Shown piece by piece: positions 26,250-35,962 of a stretch of 64,000 nt of DNA. Origin of the DNA: Pseudomonas fluorescens. GTDB taxonomy: Bacteria; Pseudomonadota; Gammaproteobacteria; Pseudomonadales; Pseudomonadaceae. The stretch spans positions 1 through 64,000 of the forward strand of contig NZ_JSAK01000003.1 of NCBI RefSeq assembly GCF_000802965.1, given 5' to 3'. The first letter of the stretch is position 1; each line of letters starts with the position of its first letter. The notes under the pieces are model-generated. The model searched no databases, was not told the DNA's origin, and saw only the letters and a list, made by a program, of their open reading frames with translations. Both the position numbers and the translations under genes were made by a program.

Positions 26250-27725
26250 ATGATCGATTTATTCAGCGGACTGGATGCTTGGGTGCTTGTGAGCCTCTTG
26301 CTCGCCCTGGCTTTTGTCCTCGCCTTCGAGTTCATCAATGGATTTCATGACACCGCTAACGCGGTAGCCACTGTTATCTACACCAAAGCGATGCCGCCTC
26401 ATCTGGCGGTGTTCTTTTCCGGTGTGTTCAATTTCCTCGGCGTGTTGCTGGGCGGCGTTGGCGTGGCGTATGCCATCGTTCATCTGCTGCCAGTGGAGCT
26501 GCTGATCAATGTGAATACTGGCCATGGTCTGGCGATGGTGTTCTCGTTGCTCGCCGCCGCCATCACCTGGAACCTGGGCACCTGGTACTTCGGTATCCCT
26601 GCCTCCAGTTCCCATACGCTGATCGGCTCGATCCTCGGTGTGGGCCTGGCCAACGCCCTGATCAACGATATTCCGTTGGCCGATGGCGTGAACTGGCAGA
26701 AGGCGATCGATATCGCCATGTCGCTGGTGTTCTCGCCGATGGCAGGCTTCCTGATCGCCGCGCTGATTCTGATCGGTCTGAAATGGTGGCGTCCGCTGTC
26801 GAAGATGCACAAGACGCCGGAACAGCGCCGCAAGATCGATGACAAGAAACACCCGCCGTTCTGGAACCGCCTGGTGCTGGTGATCTCGGCCATGGCCGTG
26901 AGCTTCGTGCACGGTTCCAACGATGGCCAGAAAGGTATCGGCCTGATCATGCTGGTGCTGATCGGTATCGTGCCGGCACAGTTCGTACTTGATCTGAACA
27001 GCACCACCTACCAGATCGAACGTACCCGCGACGCGACCCTGCACCTGAACCAGTTCTACCAGCGCAACGCCGACACCCTCGGTGAGTTCCTGGCCCTGGG
27101 CAAAAGCGTGGAAGGCGATCTGCCGGAGAAATTCCGTTGCAACCCGCAACAGACCGAACCGACCATCACCGCCCTGCTCGGCACCCTCAAGGGTGTAGCC
27201 GACTACCACTCGCTGCCGTCGGATAGCCGCATCGAAGTCCGTCGCTACCTGCTCTGCCTGGACGACACGGCAAAGAAAGTCAGCAAGCTGCCAACCCTCG
27301 GGGCGCGTGAAAAAGCTGACCTGGACAAGCTACGCAAAGACTTGACCACCACGACCGAATACGCGCCGTTCTGGGTGATTCTGGCCGTTGCACTGGCGCT
27401 CGGCCTGGGCACCATGGTTGGCTGGAAACGCGTGGTACTGACCATCGGCGAGAAGATCGGCAAGCAAGGCATGACCTATTCCCAGGGCATGTCGGCACAG
27501 ATCACCACCGCCAGCCTGATCGGCATGGCCAACATCTTCAGCCTGCCGGTATCCACCACCCACGTGCTGTCCTCGGGCGTGGCCGGTACGATGGTCGCCA
27601 ACAAAAGCGGCCTGCAAGGCGGCACCGTCAAAACCATCCTGCTGGCCTGGGTCCTGACCCTGCCAGCGACGGTGGCACTGTCGGCCGGCCTGTTCTGGCT
27701 GGCTTCGAAGGCACTCGGCAGCTGA
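26250..27725 (+). CDS. pitA: Low-affinity inorganic phosphate transporter Pit
   Basis: The 491-residue PiT-family permease imports phosphate (as a metal-phosphate complex) with protons. The duplicated family signatures are present: FINGFHDTANAVATVIYTKAM (about residues 28-48) and FVHGSNDGQKGIGL (about 221-234). A large hydrophilic region (about 255-365) separates the helical halves. The C-terminal GMANIFSLPVSTTHVLSSGVAGTM mirrors the GIPASSSHTLIGSILG segment of the first half. It is a single gene with its own terminator. Confidence 0.92.
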   Translation: MIDLFSGLDAWVLVSLLLALAFVLAFEFINGFHDTANAVATVIYTKAMPPHLAVFFSGVFNFLGVLLGGVGVAYAIVHLLPVELLINVNTGHGLAMVFSLLAAAITWNLGTWYFGIPASSSHTLIGSILGVGLANALINDIPLADGVNWQKAIDIAMSLVFSPMAGFLIAALILIGLKWWRPLSKMHKTPEQRRKIDDKKHPPFWNRLVLVISAMAVSFVHGSNDGQKGIGLIMLVLIGIVPAQFVLDLNSTTYQIERTRDATLHLNQFYQRNADTLGEFLALGKSVEGDLPEKFRCNPQQTEPTITALLGTLKGVADYHSLPSDSRIEVRRYLLCLDDTAKKVSKLPTLGAREKADLDKLRKDLTTTTEYAPFWVILAVALALGLGTMVGWKRVVLTIGEKIGKQGMTYSQGMSAQITTASLIGMANIFSLPVSTTHVLSSGVAGTMVANKSGLQGGTVKTILLAWVLTLPATVALSAGLFWLASKALGS

Positions 27726-27740
27726 CAGGCAGCCGAACGA

Positions 27741-27776
27741 AAAAGGCGCGCTCCGCAAGGACCGCGCCTTTTTTAT
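27741..27776 (+). terminator. Rho-independent terminator after pit
   Basis: AAGGCGCG pairs with CGCGCCTT around a 12-base loop and is followed by T6. Confidence 0.9.
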
Positions 27777-27802
27777 TGCCAAATTTTCGCAACACCACAA
27801 AT

Positions 27803-27898
27803 CACTGTGGGAGCGGGCTTGCCCGCGATGAGGCCATACCTTTCAACATCATTGCTGGATGATAGATCGCCATCGCGGGCAAGCCCGCTCCCACAGTG
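27803..27898. repeat. Inverted REP pair (GGGAGCGGGCTTGCCCGCGATG type)
   Basis: CACTGTGGGAGCGGGCTTGC opens the element and its reverse complement closes it. It lies between the convergent pit and ccoM genes. Confidence 0.92.
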
Positions 27899-27926
27899 AT
27901 TGGTGTACAGGGTCCAAATCGCAGGC

Positions 27927-27951
27927 AAAAAAAAAGGCAACCGAAGTTGCC
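27927..27951 (-). terminator. Rho-independent terminator after ccoM
   Basis: On the minus strand GGCAAC-TTCG-GTTGCC is followed by nine T residues, ending the small ccoM transcript about 43 bases past its stop. Confidence 0.9.
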
Positions 27952-27993
27952 CAAAATGCCTTGCGTGCTCATTACATCCAGAACGACCTGCGG

Positions 27994-28104
27994 TTATTTC
28001 CGCTTGTGCGAATCCTTCCAGATAAAAAATCCGAATCCTGCAAAAAATACAAACATGAGGCTGACAGTCAGCACTCCGGCGATCACCACGTTGTCGAAAA
28101 ACAT
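27994..28104 (-). CDS. ccoM: cbb3-type cytochrome c oxidase small subunit CcoM
   Basis: This 36-residue single-helix protein begins MFFDNVVIAGVLTVSLMFVF and ends GFFIWKDSHKRK. It closely resembles CcoM, the extra subunit seen in the P. stutzeri cbb3 oxidase structure and encoded away from the ccoNOQP operons. One membrane helix (about residues 6-30) has a positively charged C-terminal end. AGGAG lies 7 bases before the ATG and a clean terminator follows, so it is a free-standing gene. The family match is from memory of short Pseudomonas proteins and could be verified quickly. Confidence 0.78.
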   Translation of the reverse strand: MFFDNVVIAGVLTVSLMFVFFAGFGFFIWKDSHKRK

Positions 28105-28247
28105 GACGCGTCTCCTGTACTTGCCCTGTTGCGATAGGGCTAAGTTAATCAAACGGGCAGGAGAAAATATTGACCGGGATCAATGTCGCCACAAACTGGG
28201 CGAAAGGAAGGGGAAGAACTGACCTGCATCAATAGATGCAGGTGGTT

Positions 28248-28409
28248 TCAACGTTTCTTGGGTTTGTTTTTCGGCTTTTTCTTGGCCTTGCCCAACGGCA
28301 TGGCTTGCTCGAATGCCTGACGCACTTCATTCAGGCGCTTGTCATTGAGGTCATGGACACGCTTGGCGCGTTCGGCGTTGAGGTCGATCAGCTTGTCGTC
28401 TTGGCTCAT
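28248..28409 (-). CDS. Small basic hypothetical protein (53 aa)
   Basis: The product starts MSQDDKLIDLNAERAKRVHD, continues as a single charged helix and ends in a Lys/Pro tail (KAKKKPKNKPKKR). The tail suggests nucleic-acid or ribosome contact. A longer in-frame ATG at 28472 gives a less protein-like start; neither has a clear Shine-Dalgarno. Genes like this one recur near rapA in Pseudomonas as far as I recall; function is unknown. Confidence 0.65.
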   Translation of the reverse strand: MSQDDKLIDLNAERAKRVHDLNDKRLNEVRQAFEQAMPLGKAKKKPKNKPKKR

Positions 28410-28509
28410 GGCAGTCAGTGCATCGCTTGAATTGAGATTTCGCTGCCGCTTCATTCGGCAGGATTGTGCCAATAATGCGGTCTGACGACGGCGCTGACCA
28501 GTCGCCAGC

Positions 28510-28851
28510 TCAAATCTCGATATCGACCCACAAGCCCTGACGGGGCTGATCTTCCATCAGTGGCGCCACCGGAACGGTGTTGTCGGCATTCAGTTCATCA
28601 CCGGGAATCGCCAGGTGCGCTTCGGGGTCATCATCGGCCTCACGACGGCGCCGCTCGCGCTCCTGCTGCTTGCGCTGTTCCTCGCGCAACAGCAAGGTGG
28701 CTTCTTCAGGATCGCGATTTTTCAGGTCGATGGTGCTGTCGCTGGAGCTCTCTTGCATCGGCACCACGGGCGCGATGTCAGGGCGCGGACGAATCGGATC
28801 GTGCTGTGACGTGATCGGCACGGCACTCAGTGGCAGCATCGGTGGCAGCAT
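28510..28851 (-). CDS. Hypothetical hydrophilic protein (113 aa)
   Basis: The product begins MLPPMLPLSAVPITSQ and contains a charged helix EEATLLLREEQRKQQERERRRREADDD (about residues 50-76) between low-complexity, Pro-rich ends. AGGAG lies 10 bases before the chosen ATG at 28851; the open frame extends to 28977 but the extra residues are basic and unpatterned. It is probably disordered with a short coiled coil. It is divergent from rapA by 230 bases. Related Pseudomonas entries are sometimes mislabelled as aspartate-semialdehyde dehydrogenase; nothing here supports that. Confidence 0.6.
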   Translation of the reverse strand: MLPPMLPLSAVPITSQHDPIRPRPDIAPVVPMQESSSDSTIDLKNRDPEEATLLLREEQRKQQERERRRREADDDPEAHLAIPGDELNADNTVPVAPLMEDQPRQGLWVDIEI

Positions 28852-29081
28852 ATTTATTGATCTCCTGTCAGCAAGCTGTCGGCTGCGGGGATGGCGACTT
28901 GAGCCATCGGTCGCAAACTGTGACCCAATCGGCACTGTGGAGTGCCCTTTCGCAAGAAAAACTGCATCCTGCTTCAACTTGCGGCTTGTAGCTTAAAGCT
29001 TGCCGCTGCTCCTATTCTTTTGGCCCTCAAGCCCTCATTCCGTTAAGATAGCCCGCTTTTTCAAGGTGGGAGTCAGGCAGC

Positions 29082-31928
29082 ATGGCGCAGCAGTATCAAC
29101 CGGGGCAACGCTGGATCAGTGACAGCGAAGCCGAGCTGGGTTTGGGCACCGTTCTGGCACAGGACGGCCGCTTGTTGACCGTGCTCTACCCGGCCACTGG
29201 CGAGACTCGCCAGTACGCGCTACGGAATGCGCCCCTGACCCGCGTGCGATTTTCGCCGGGTGACTCCATCACTCACTTCGAAGGCTGGAAACTGACCGTT
29301 CGCGAAGTCGACGATGTCGACGGCCTGCTGGTCTACCACGGCCTCAACGCGCAGAACGAAGTGGTCACTCTGCCGGAAACTCAACTGTCGAACTTCATCC
29401 AGTTCCGCCTGGCCAGCGACCGATTGTTCGCCGGGCAGATCGACCCGCTCGCCTGGTTCTCCCTGCGCTACAACACCCTCGAACACACCAGCCGCCAATT
29501 GCAGTCGTCGCTGTGGGGCCTGGGTGGCGTTCGTGCTCAACCGATCGCACACCAACTGCACATCGCCCGCGAAGTGGCCGACCGTATCGCGCCACGGGTT
29601 TTGTTGGCGGACGAAGTGGGTCTGGGTAAAACCATCGAAGCCGGTCTGGTGATCCATCGCCAACTGCTCTCGGGCCGCGCCAATCGCGTACTGATCCTGG
29701 TGCCGGAGAACCTGCAGCACCAATGGCTGGTGGAAATGCGCCGCCGTTTCAACCTGCAAGTCGCGCTATTCGACGAAGAACGCTTCATCGAAAGCGATGC
29801 CTCCAACCCGTTCGAAGACACTCAGCTCGCGCTGGTGGCACTGGAATGGCTGGTGGAAGACGAAAAAGCCCAGGACGCGCTCTTCGCCGCCGGCTGGGAC
29901 ATGCTGGTGGTCGACGAAGCGCACCACCTGGTGTGGCACGAAGATCAGGCCAGCCCTGAATACTCGCTGGTCGAGCAACTCGCCGAAACCATTCCTGGCG
30001 TGCTGCTGTTGACCGCAACGCCAGAGCAATTGGGCCAGGACAGCCACTTCGCTCGTCTGCGCCTGCTCGATCCGAACCGTTTCCATGACCTGCACGCCTT
30101 CCGCGCCGAGAGCGAAAACTATCGCCCGGTGGCCGAAGCCGTTCAGGAGTTGCTGGAGAAGGGTCGCCTGTCGCCAGAAGCACACAAGACTATCCATGGT
30201 TTCCTCGGCAACGAAGGCGAAGCCTTGCTGACCGCCGTCAACGATGGCGACACCGAAGCCAGCGCCCGTCTCGTGCGTGAGCTGCTGGACCGCCACGGCA
30301 CCGGCCGCGTGCTGTTCCGCAACACCCGCGCCGCCGTGCAGGGTTTCCCGGAACGCAAACTGCACCCGTACCCGCTGCCGTGCCCCGACGAATACCTCGA
30401 ACTGCCGCTGGGCGATCACGCTGAGCTGTACCCGGAAGTCAGCTTCCAGGCCCAGCCGGACGCCAACGAAGAAGAACGCTGGTGGAAATTCGACCCGCGT
30501 GTCGAGTGGTTGATCGACACCCTGAAGATGCTCAAGCACACCAAAGTGCTGGTGATCTGCGCCCACGCCGAAACCGCCATGGACCTGGAAGACGCCCTGC
30601 GCGTGCGTTCCGGCATTCCGGCCACGGTGTTCCACGAAGGCATGAACATCCTTGAGCGTGACCGCGCTGCCGCTTACTTCGCCGACGAAGAGTTTGGCGC
30701 GCAAGTGCTAATCTGCTCGGAAATCGGCAGTGAAGGTCGTAACTTCCAGTTCTCCCACCATCTGGTGCTGTTCGACCTGCCGTCCCACCCGGACCTGCTG
30801 GAACAACGTATCGGTCGTCTGGACCGGATCGGCCAGAAGCACATCATTGAGCTGCACGTGCCGTACCTTGAAACCAGCCCGCAAGAGCGCCTGTTCCAGT
30901 GGTACCACGAAGCGCTGAACGCGTTCCTCAACACTTGCCCGACCGGCAACGCCTTGCAACACCAGTTCGGCCCGCGCCTGCTGCCGTTGCTGGAAGAGGC
31001 CGACGATGGCGAGTGGCAAGCCCTGATCGACGAAGCCCGCACCGAGCGTGAGCGTCTGGAAGCCGAGTTGCACACCGGCCGTGACCGCTTGCTGGAACTC
31101 AACTCCGGTGGCGCCGGCGAAGGTGATGCGCTGGTCGAGGACATTCTTGAGCAAGACGATCAGTTCACCCTGCCGATTTATATGGAAACCCTGTTCGACG
31201 CATTCGGCATCGACAGCGAAGACCATTCGGAAAACGCCCTGATCCTCAAGCCGAGCGAGAAGATGCTCGACGCCAGCTTCCCGCTGGGCGACGACGAAGG
31301 CGTGACCATCACCTACGACCGCAACCAGGCGCTGTCTCGCGAAGACATGCAGTTCATTACCTGGGAACACCCGATGGTGCAGGGCGGTATGGACCTGGTG
31401 CTGTCCGGTTCCATGGGCAACACCGCCGTGGCGCTGATCAAGAACAAGGCGCTGAAACCCGGCACCGTGTTGCTCGAACTGCTCTACGTCAGCGAAGTGG
31501 TTGCTCCGCGCTCGCTGCAATTGGGCCGTTACTTGCCGCCGGCCGCGCTGCGTTGCCTGCTCGATCCAAACGGTAACGATCTGGCGGCCCGAGTGTCGTT
31601 CGAGACCTTGAACGATCAACTGGAAAGCGTGCCGCGCGCCAGCGCCAACAAGTTCATCCAGGCCCAGCGCGATCAGCTGACGCCGCGGATCAACGCCGGC
31701 GAAGAAAAAATCACCCCGCGTCATGCCGAACGTGTGGCTGAAGCACAACGTCGCCTGGCCGCTGATACCGACGAAGAACTGGCGCGCCTGACCGCGTTGC
31801 AAGCGGTCAACCCGACCGTACGCGACAGCGAACTGGTTGCCCTGCGTAAACAACGCGAACAAGGCCTGGCCATGCTCGACAAGGCTGCGCTGCGACTGGA
31901 AGCGATTCGGGTGTTGGTAGCGGGTTAA
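29082..31928 (+). CDS. rapA: RNA polymerase-associated ATPase RapA (HepA)
   Basis: The 948-residue Swi2/Snf2 protein binds RNA polymerase and helps recycle it. Two Tudor-like N-terminal domains (about 1-110) precede the helicase core: Walker A DEVGLGKT at 177-184, DEAH at 278-281, and the second RecA domain with [23 protein letters not shown] and [11 protein letters not shown] (about 545-590). The C-terminal regulatory region is full length. ATG at 29082; AAGGTGGGAG lies upstream with a TAAGAT -10-like site before it. A terminator follows. Confidence 0.95.
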   Translation: MAQQYQPGQRWISDSEAELGLGTVLAQDGRLLTVLYPATGETRQYALRNAPLTRVRFSPGDSITHFEGWKLTVREVDDVDGLLVYHGLNAQNEVVTLPETQLSNFIQFRLASDRLFAGQIDPLAWFSLRYNTLEHTSRQLQSSLWGLGGVRAQPIAHQLHIAREVADRIAPRVLLADEVGLGKTIEAGLVIHRQLLSGRANRVLILVPENLQHQWLVEMRRRFNLQVALFDEERFIESDASNPFEDTQLALVALEWLVEDEKAQDALFAAGWDMLVVDEAHHLVWHEDQASPEYSLVEQLAETIPGVLLLTATPEQLGQDSHFARLRLLDPNRFHDLHAFRAESENYRPVAEAVQELLEKGRLSPEAHKTIHGFLGNEGEALLTAVNDGDTEASARLVRELLDRHGTGRVLFRNTRAAVQGFPERKLHPYPLPCPDEYLELPLGDHAELYPEVSFQAQPDANEEERWWKFDPRVEWLIDTLKMLKHTKVLVICAHAETAMDLEDALRVRSGIPATVFHEGMNILERDRAAAYFADEEFGAQVLICSEIGSEGRNFQFSHHLVLFDLPSHPDLLEQRIGRLDRIGQKHIIELHVPYLETSPQERLFQWYHEALNAFLNTCPTGNALQHQFGPRLLPLLEEADDGEWQALIDEARTERERLEAELHTGRDRLLELNSGGAGEGDALVEDILEQDDQFTLPIYMETLFDAFGIDSEDHSENALILKPSEKMLDASFPLGDDEGVTITYDRNQALSREDMQFITWEHPMVQGGMDLVLSGSMGNTAVALIKNKALKPGTVLLELLYVSEVVAPRSLQLGRYLPPAALRCLLDPNGNDLAARVSFETLNDQLESVPRASANKFIQAQRDQLTPRINAGEEKITPRHAERVAEAQRRLAADTDEELARLTALQAVNPTVRDSELVALRKQREQGLAMLDKAALRLEAIRVLVAG

Positions 31929-31952
31929 GCCCCCTGCCCTACCGGTAATAAA

Positions 31953-31983
31953 CAAGGCCCGCAGCGATGCGGGCCTTTTTTTG
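31953..31983 (+). terminator. Rho-independent terminator after rapA
   Basis: AAGGCCCGC pairs with GCGGGCCTT around AGCGAT and is followed by a T run. Confidence 0.92.
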
Positions 31984-32002
31984 GGGTGGGTCGCGCGCCC
32001 CC

Positions 32003-32098
32003 GTAGGAGCCGGCTTGCTGGCGATGGTCGTTAACGATGACGCGTATGGTCTGGTTAAACGCGCCGCATCCAATCGCCAGCAAGCCGGCTCCTACAGG
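32003..32098. repeat. Inverted REP pair (GTAGGAGCCGGCTTGCTGGCGAT type)
   Basis: The arm at 32003-32026 is repeated in inverse at 32074-32098. It lies between the convergent rapA and MFS genes. Confidence 0.92.
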
Positions 32099-32111
32099 TT
32101 TTGCGTGATTG

Positions 32112-33464
32112 CTACAAAGCCGCTGCCGTTGCAACCTCAGGCCCAACCACTGCCACCAACCCCTCCTTCATCCGCTTGGCATCCTGCACAAAACACCGCG
32201 AAGCCAGCACCAGAAACACCATGGTGAAAAACAGCGCCACCGGGATCAGGTACATCGCATCATGCAGGCCTACGGCCTTGAACGCTTCGGTCATCTGCTC
32301 GGCACCGGCCGAAAGCATGGCTGTGTGGGCAAAGTGGTCGGACAACGCACCGACCACCACTGGCCCCAACCCACCGCCCAACAGATACAAGCCAGCAAAG
32401 AACAAGGCCATGGCCGTGGCGCGCAAGCGCGGCTCGACCACGTCCTGAATCGCCGTGTAGACGCAGGTGTAAAAGTTATAGGCAAACAACCACCCCAGAC
32501 TGAACACGGCCACGAATACGCCGATTTCGATGCGTCCCGAATGCAGCGCCCACGCTGTGCACACGGTAGAGATGATGAGGCTGAACGCGGCAAACAATAG
32601 ACGTCCGTTGGCTACACGCTGGTGGATCTTGTCCGCCACCCAGCCGCCCAGTGTCAGGCCGAACAACCCGGTCACACCGACGATCACCCCGGTCGCCACC
32701 GCAGCCTCCTGCAACGGCATCAGGAAATAGCGTTGCAGCATGGGCACCAGAAACGAGTTGCAGGCATAGGTGGCGAAGTTGAAACACAACCCGGCCATCA
32801 CCAGCCACAGAAACGTCGGCACCGCCAGCACCCGGCGGATCGGCCGGTCAATCTTCTCCTGCGACACCTGCACGCTTTCCGCCGCGCCGCGTTTCGGCTC
32901 CTTGATGAAAAACATGAAGATCGCCAGGATCAGCCCCGGCACGGCGGCAATAAAGAACGGCGCCCGCCAGCTGTCGAACGCCTTGACCATCGCACCGATG
33001 GTGAAGAATGCCAGCAACAACCCAAGCGGCAAGCCGAGCATGAAAATGCCCATGGCCCGCGCCCGACGGTGAGCCGGAAACAAGTCGCCAATCAGCGAGT
33101 TGGCGGCCGGTGCATAACTGGCTTCACCGATGCCCACGCCCATGCGCACGATCAGGAAACTCCAGAAACTACCCACCATCCCGTTGACCGCCGTCAGCCC
33201 GCTCCAGACCGCCAGGCCCCAACCCATCAGCTTGCTGCGCGAGCCGGTATCGGCCATGCGCCCCAGCGGCAGGCCGGCGATGGCGTAGACGAGGGTGAAC
33301 GCCGTGCCGATGATCCCCAGCTGAAAGTCGCTGAGGTGCCATTCCATGCGGATCGGTTCGATGATGATGGCCGGGATGGTGCGGTCGAAAAAGTTGAACA
33401 GGTTGGCCAGGAACAGCAGGAACAGAATGCGCCAGGCATTCGCCGCTTGGGTCGAGTTCTGCAT
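32112..33464 (-). CDS. MFS transporter, spinster-like
   Basis: The 450-residue protein has 12 predicted helices. ANLFNFFDRTIPAIIIEPIR near residues 20-39 and GLPLGRMADTGSRSKLMGWG near 64-83 (motif A) resemble the spinster/hexuronate side of the MFS; VRMGVGIGEASYAPAANSLIGDLFP near 106-130 is a clear spinster-type segment. The substrate cannot be read from the sequence; sphingosine-like lipids, aromatic acids or drugs are all known for relatives. It is a single gene, convergent with rapA and divergent from mucR. Confidence 0.82.
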   Translation of the reverse strand: MQNSTQAANAWRILFLLFLANLFNFFDRTIPAIIIEPIRMEWHLSDFQLGIIGTAFTLVYAIAGLPLGRMADTGSRSKLMGWGLAVWSGLTAVNGMVGSFWSFLIVRMGVGIGEASYAPAANSLIGDLFPAHRRARAMGIFMLGLPLGLLLAFFTIGAMVKAFDSWRAPFFIAAVPGLILAIFMFFIKEPKRGAAESVQVSQEKIDRPIRRVLAVPTFLWLVMAGLCFNFATYACNSFLVPMLQRYFLMPLQEAAVATGVIVGVTGLFGLTLGGWVADKIHQRVANGRLLFAAFSLIISTVCTAWALHSGRIEIGVFVAVFSLGWLFAYNFYTCVYTAIQDVVEPRLRATAMALFFAGLYLLGGGLGPVVVGALSDHFAHTAMLSAGAEQMTEAFKAVGLHDAMYLIPVALFFTMVFLVLASRCFVQDAKRMKEGLVAVVGPEVATAAAL

Positions 33465-33522
33465 GGGTCCGTCTCTTTATTGTTATGGGGGGCTTCACTG
33501 CCACCGGGAACTTGCAATCTAG

Positions 33523-33536
33523 TCAGGCCGGCCTGA
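33523..33536. promoter_or_regulatory. Perfect 14-bp palindrome upstream of the MFS gene
   Basis: TCAGGCCGGCCTGA is its own reverse complement and lies 59 bases before the MFS start codon, a usual distance for an operator. The regulator is not identified; no regulator gene is adjacent. Confidence 0.4.
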
Positions 33537-33745
33537 GCTGTCTGTAATTATTCGTAAAGCTGATACCGCACCATGGAAGCCGACGCGGCCCGTGTAACTG
33601 GTTATTTCCAATCGCTCTAAAGTCCATTCCAAAAAGAGTAGGGATCAATTAGCCATCACGGCTTGCGTTCAGCGCATGGCCTCTATACTCCAAGACATTC
33701 GCCAGCGCTCATTGCGCCGGCCAGACATATACGACGGGGCATGCG

Positions 33746-35962
33746 ATGGAGTGGCTTGGTCTGCATTTCATTACCGAGCTGCCAGAGAGTGGGCAGGTCA
33801 TACTCAATTGCTTACATGACCCTTTTCTGGTGTTACTGGCTTATCTCGTCGCTTGTGTTGGCAGCTTCGCCACACTGGATATGGCGGATCGGCTTGCGCA
33901 TGCGGAGAAACCCGCTTCTCAGCGGCTCTGGCGGTGGGTCGGTGCCGGATGTCTCGCGGGCGGGATCTGGGCCATGCACTTCATCGGCATGCTGGCGTTC
34001 CAGGCGCCGATCACCGTCCACTACCAACTGCCCGTCACCCTTGTCTCTCTGCTGATCGCCTTGGTCACGGCGTGGTGGGCGATGCGCACCCTCAGCCTCC
34101 CGGCCCTGAATTTCGGGCACTGCGTCAAGGCTTCGATCTGGATCGGCCTGGGCATTGCCACCATGCATTACGTGGGCATGTCCGCCATGCGCTCGCAAGC
34201 GATCATCTATTATCAGCCGGCGTTGTTTGCCCTCTCCGTCGTGATCGCAATGTTTGCCAGCCTTGCGGCGCTGCTGCTGGCGAGCTATTTGCGCAAGGGC
34301 GCCGGGATGTTCCATCAATTGCTCAAGTACAGCGCCAGCCTGGTGCTCGGGGCAGGCATCGTCAGCATGCATTTCACCGGCATGGCCGCCTTCAACCTGG
34401 TATTGCCCCCCGGCAGCCTCATGACGCAACCGGGGGAAAACAATCACCTGCAACTGGGGCTGACGGTCGCGGTCATGACCCTGCTGATCATCGGCAGCAG
34501 CATCAGCGCCGCCCTGGCGGACAAGAAGCTGCAAAACAAGGAACGCGACCTGCAGCGGGTCAATTCGCTGCTGAGTCAACTGGACCAGGCGCGCCTGTCG
34601 CTGCAACAGGTTGCGCACTACGACGCCTTGACCAACCTGATCAACCGCCGCGGCTTCAACCAGATCTTCGCCGAGAAGCTCGCCGAGAAATCCCGCGAAG
34701 GTGGCATGCTCGCCGTGCTTTTCCTCGACATCGACCATTTCAAACGGATCAACGACAGCCTCGGCCATGACGCTGGCGATGAACTGCTCAAGGTGCTCGC
34801 CCACCACATCAAAGCGTCCATACGCAGCGACGAAGACGTGGTGGCGCGCTTCGGTGGCGATGAGTTCTGCCTTCTCATCAACCTGCAAGATCGCGAAGAG
34901 GCTCGCCAGCTGGCCCAGCGCATCATGCTGAGAATGAAGGCCCCGATTGAGCTGGCCGGCCGGCGCATGGTGATGACCACCAGCATTGGCATCAGCCTGT
35001 TTCCGCACGATGGCAGGACCTGCGAAGAGCTGCTGAAAAACGCCGATCTGGCGCTGTACCAGTCCAAGGGCAACGGCCGCAATGGCCTGAATTTCTTCAG
35101 TGCCAATCTCAAGGTACGGGCCACGCTGGAGTTGCAACTGGAAGAGGAACTGCGCCGCGCACTGCACGAAGACACCGGCCTGATGCTCTTTTACCAACCG
35201 ATTTACGACTTGAAAACCGGCCAGGTCAACAAGCTTGAAGCATTGATTCGCTGGCAACACCCCGTGCATGGGTTCCTGACACCGGACCGCTTCATTGCCA
35301 TCGCCGAAGCCAACGGCCTGATCGCCGAGCTGGACAACTGGGTGCTGCGAAAGGCCTGCGAAGACCTGGCCGAGTTGTCTCGTCAGGGCTGCGAGGAACT
35401 GAAGATTGCGGTGAATTGCTCGCCCCTGAACCTGGCCCGCGAAGAACTGGCCGATGAGATCGAACGGGCGCTGCGCAGCGCCGGCGTGGCCCCCCAGCGG
35501 CTGGAGCTGGAGGTGACCGAAAACGCCCTGATGGGCAACATCGCCGATACGTTGGTGCTGCTACGCCAGATTCGTGACCTTGGCGTCTCGCTGTCGATCG
35601 ACGACTTCGGCACCGGCTATTCATCCCTGGCCTACCTCAAGCGCCTGCCGCTCAACACGCTGAAGATCGACCGCTCATTCATTCAGGAGATCCCCAAGTC
35701 CATCCAGGACATGGAAATCGTCCAGGCCATTATCGCCATGGCCCACACCCTGCATTTACAGGTGGTGACCGAGGGCGTCGAAACGTTTGAGCAGTACCAG
35801 TTTCTGGAACACCAGGGTTGCGATTTCGTCCAGGGTTACCTGCTCAGTCGGCCGGTGCCGCTGGTTGACTTGCATCCTGTCCTGAACGAAATCAACCAGC
35901 GCAAGCAGTCGTACACGGTCATGCCATTGAGTCTGGTTCACGGTACATCTGCACTAATGTAG
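33746..35962 (+). CDS. mucR: MucR-type MHYT-GGDEF-EAL cyclic-di-GMP enzyme
   Basis: The 738-residue membrane protein has the MHYT sensor with its three repeats AMHFIGM (77-82), TMHYVGM (140-145) and SMHFTGM (208-213) in seven predicted helices, a GGDEF domain (RFGGDEF, 369-374) and an EAL domain (KLEAL, 497-501; DDFGTGYSSL near 617). Both catalytic motifs are intact, so it could make and break c-di-GMP. The RxxD inhibitory site five residues before GGDEF is not present (RSDE). P. aeruginosa MucR has this order and links c-di-GMP to alginate. The last 44 bases overlap the end of the convergent reductase gene. Confidence 0.92.
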   Translation: MEWLGLHFITELPESGQVILNCLHDPFLVLLAYLVACVGSFATLDMADRLAHAEKPASQRLWRWVGAGCLAGGIWAMHFIGMLAFQAPITVHYQLPVTLVSLLIALVTAWWAMRTLSLPALNFGHCVKASIWIGLGIATMHYVGMSAMRSQAIIYYQPALFALSVVIAMFASLAALLLASYLRKGAGMFHQLLKYSASLVLGAGIVSMHFTGMAAFNLVLPPGSLMTQPGENNHLQLGLTVAVMTLLIIGSSISAALADKKLQNKERDLQRVNSLLSQLDQARLSLQQVAHYDALTNLINRRGFNQIFAEKLAEKSREGGMLAVLFLDIDHFKRINDSLGHDAGDELLKVLAHHIKASIRSDEDVVARFGGDEFCLLINLQDREEARQLAQRIMLRMKAPIELAGRRMVMTTSIGISLFPHDGRTCEELLKNADLALYQSKGNGRNGLNFFSANLKVRATLELQLEEELRRALHEDTGLMLFYQPIYDLKTGQVNKLEALIRWQHPVHGFLTPDRFIAIAEANGLIAELDNWVLRKACEDLAELSRQGCEELKIAVNCSPLNLAREELADEIERALRSAGVAPQRLELEVTENALMGNIADTLVLLRQIRDLGVSLSIDDFGTGYSSLAYLKRLPLNTLKIDRSFIQEIPKSIQDMEIVQAIIAMAHTLHLQVVTEGVETFEQYQFLEHQGCDFVQGYLLSRPVPLVDLHPVLNEINQRKQSYTVMPLSLVHGTSALM

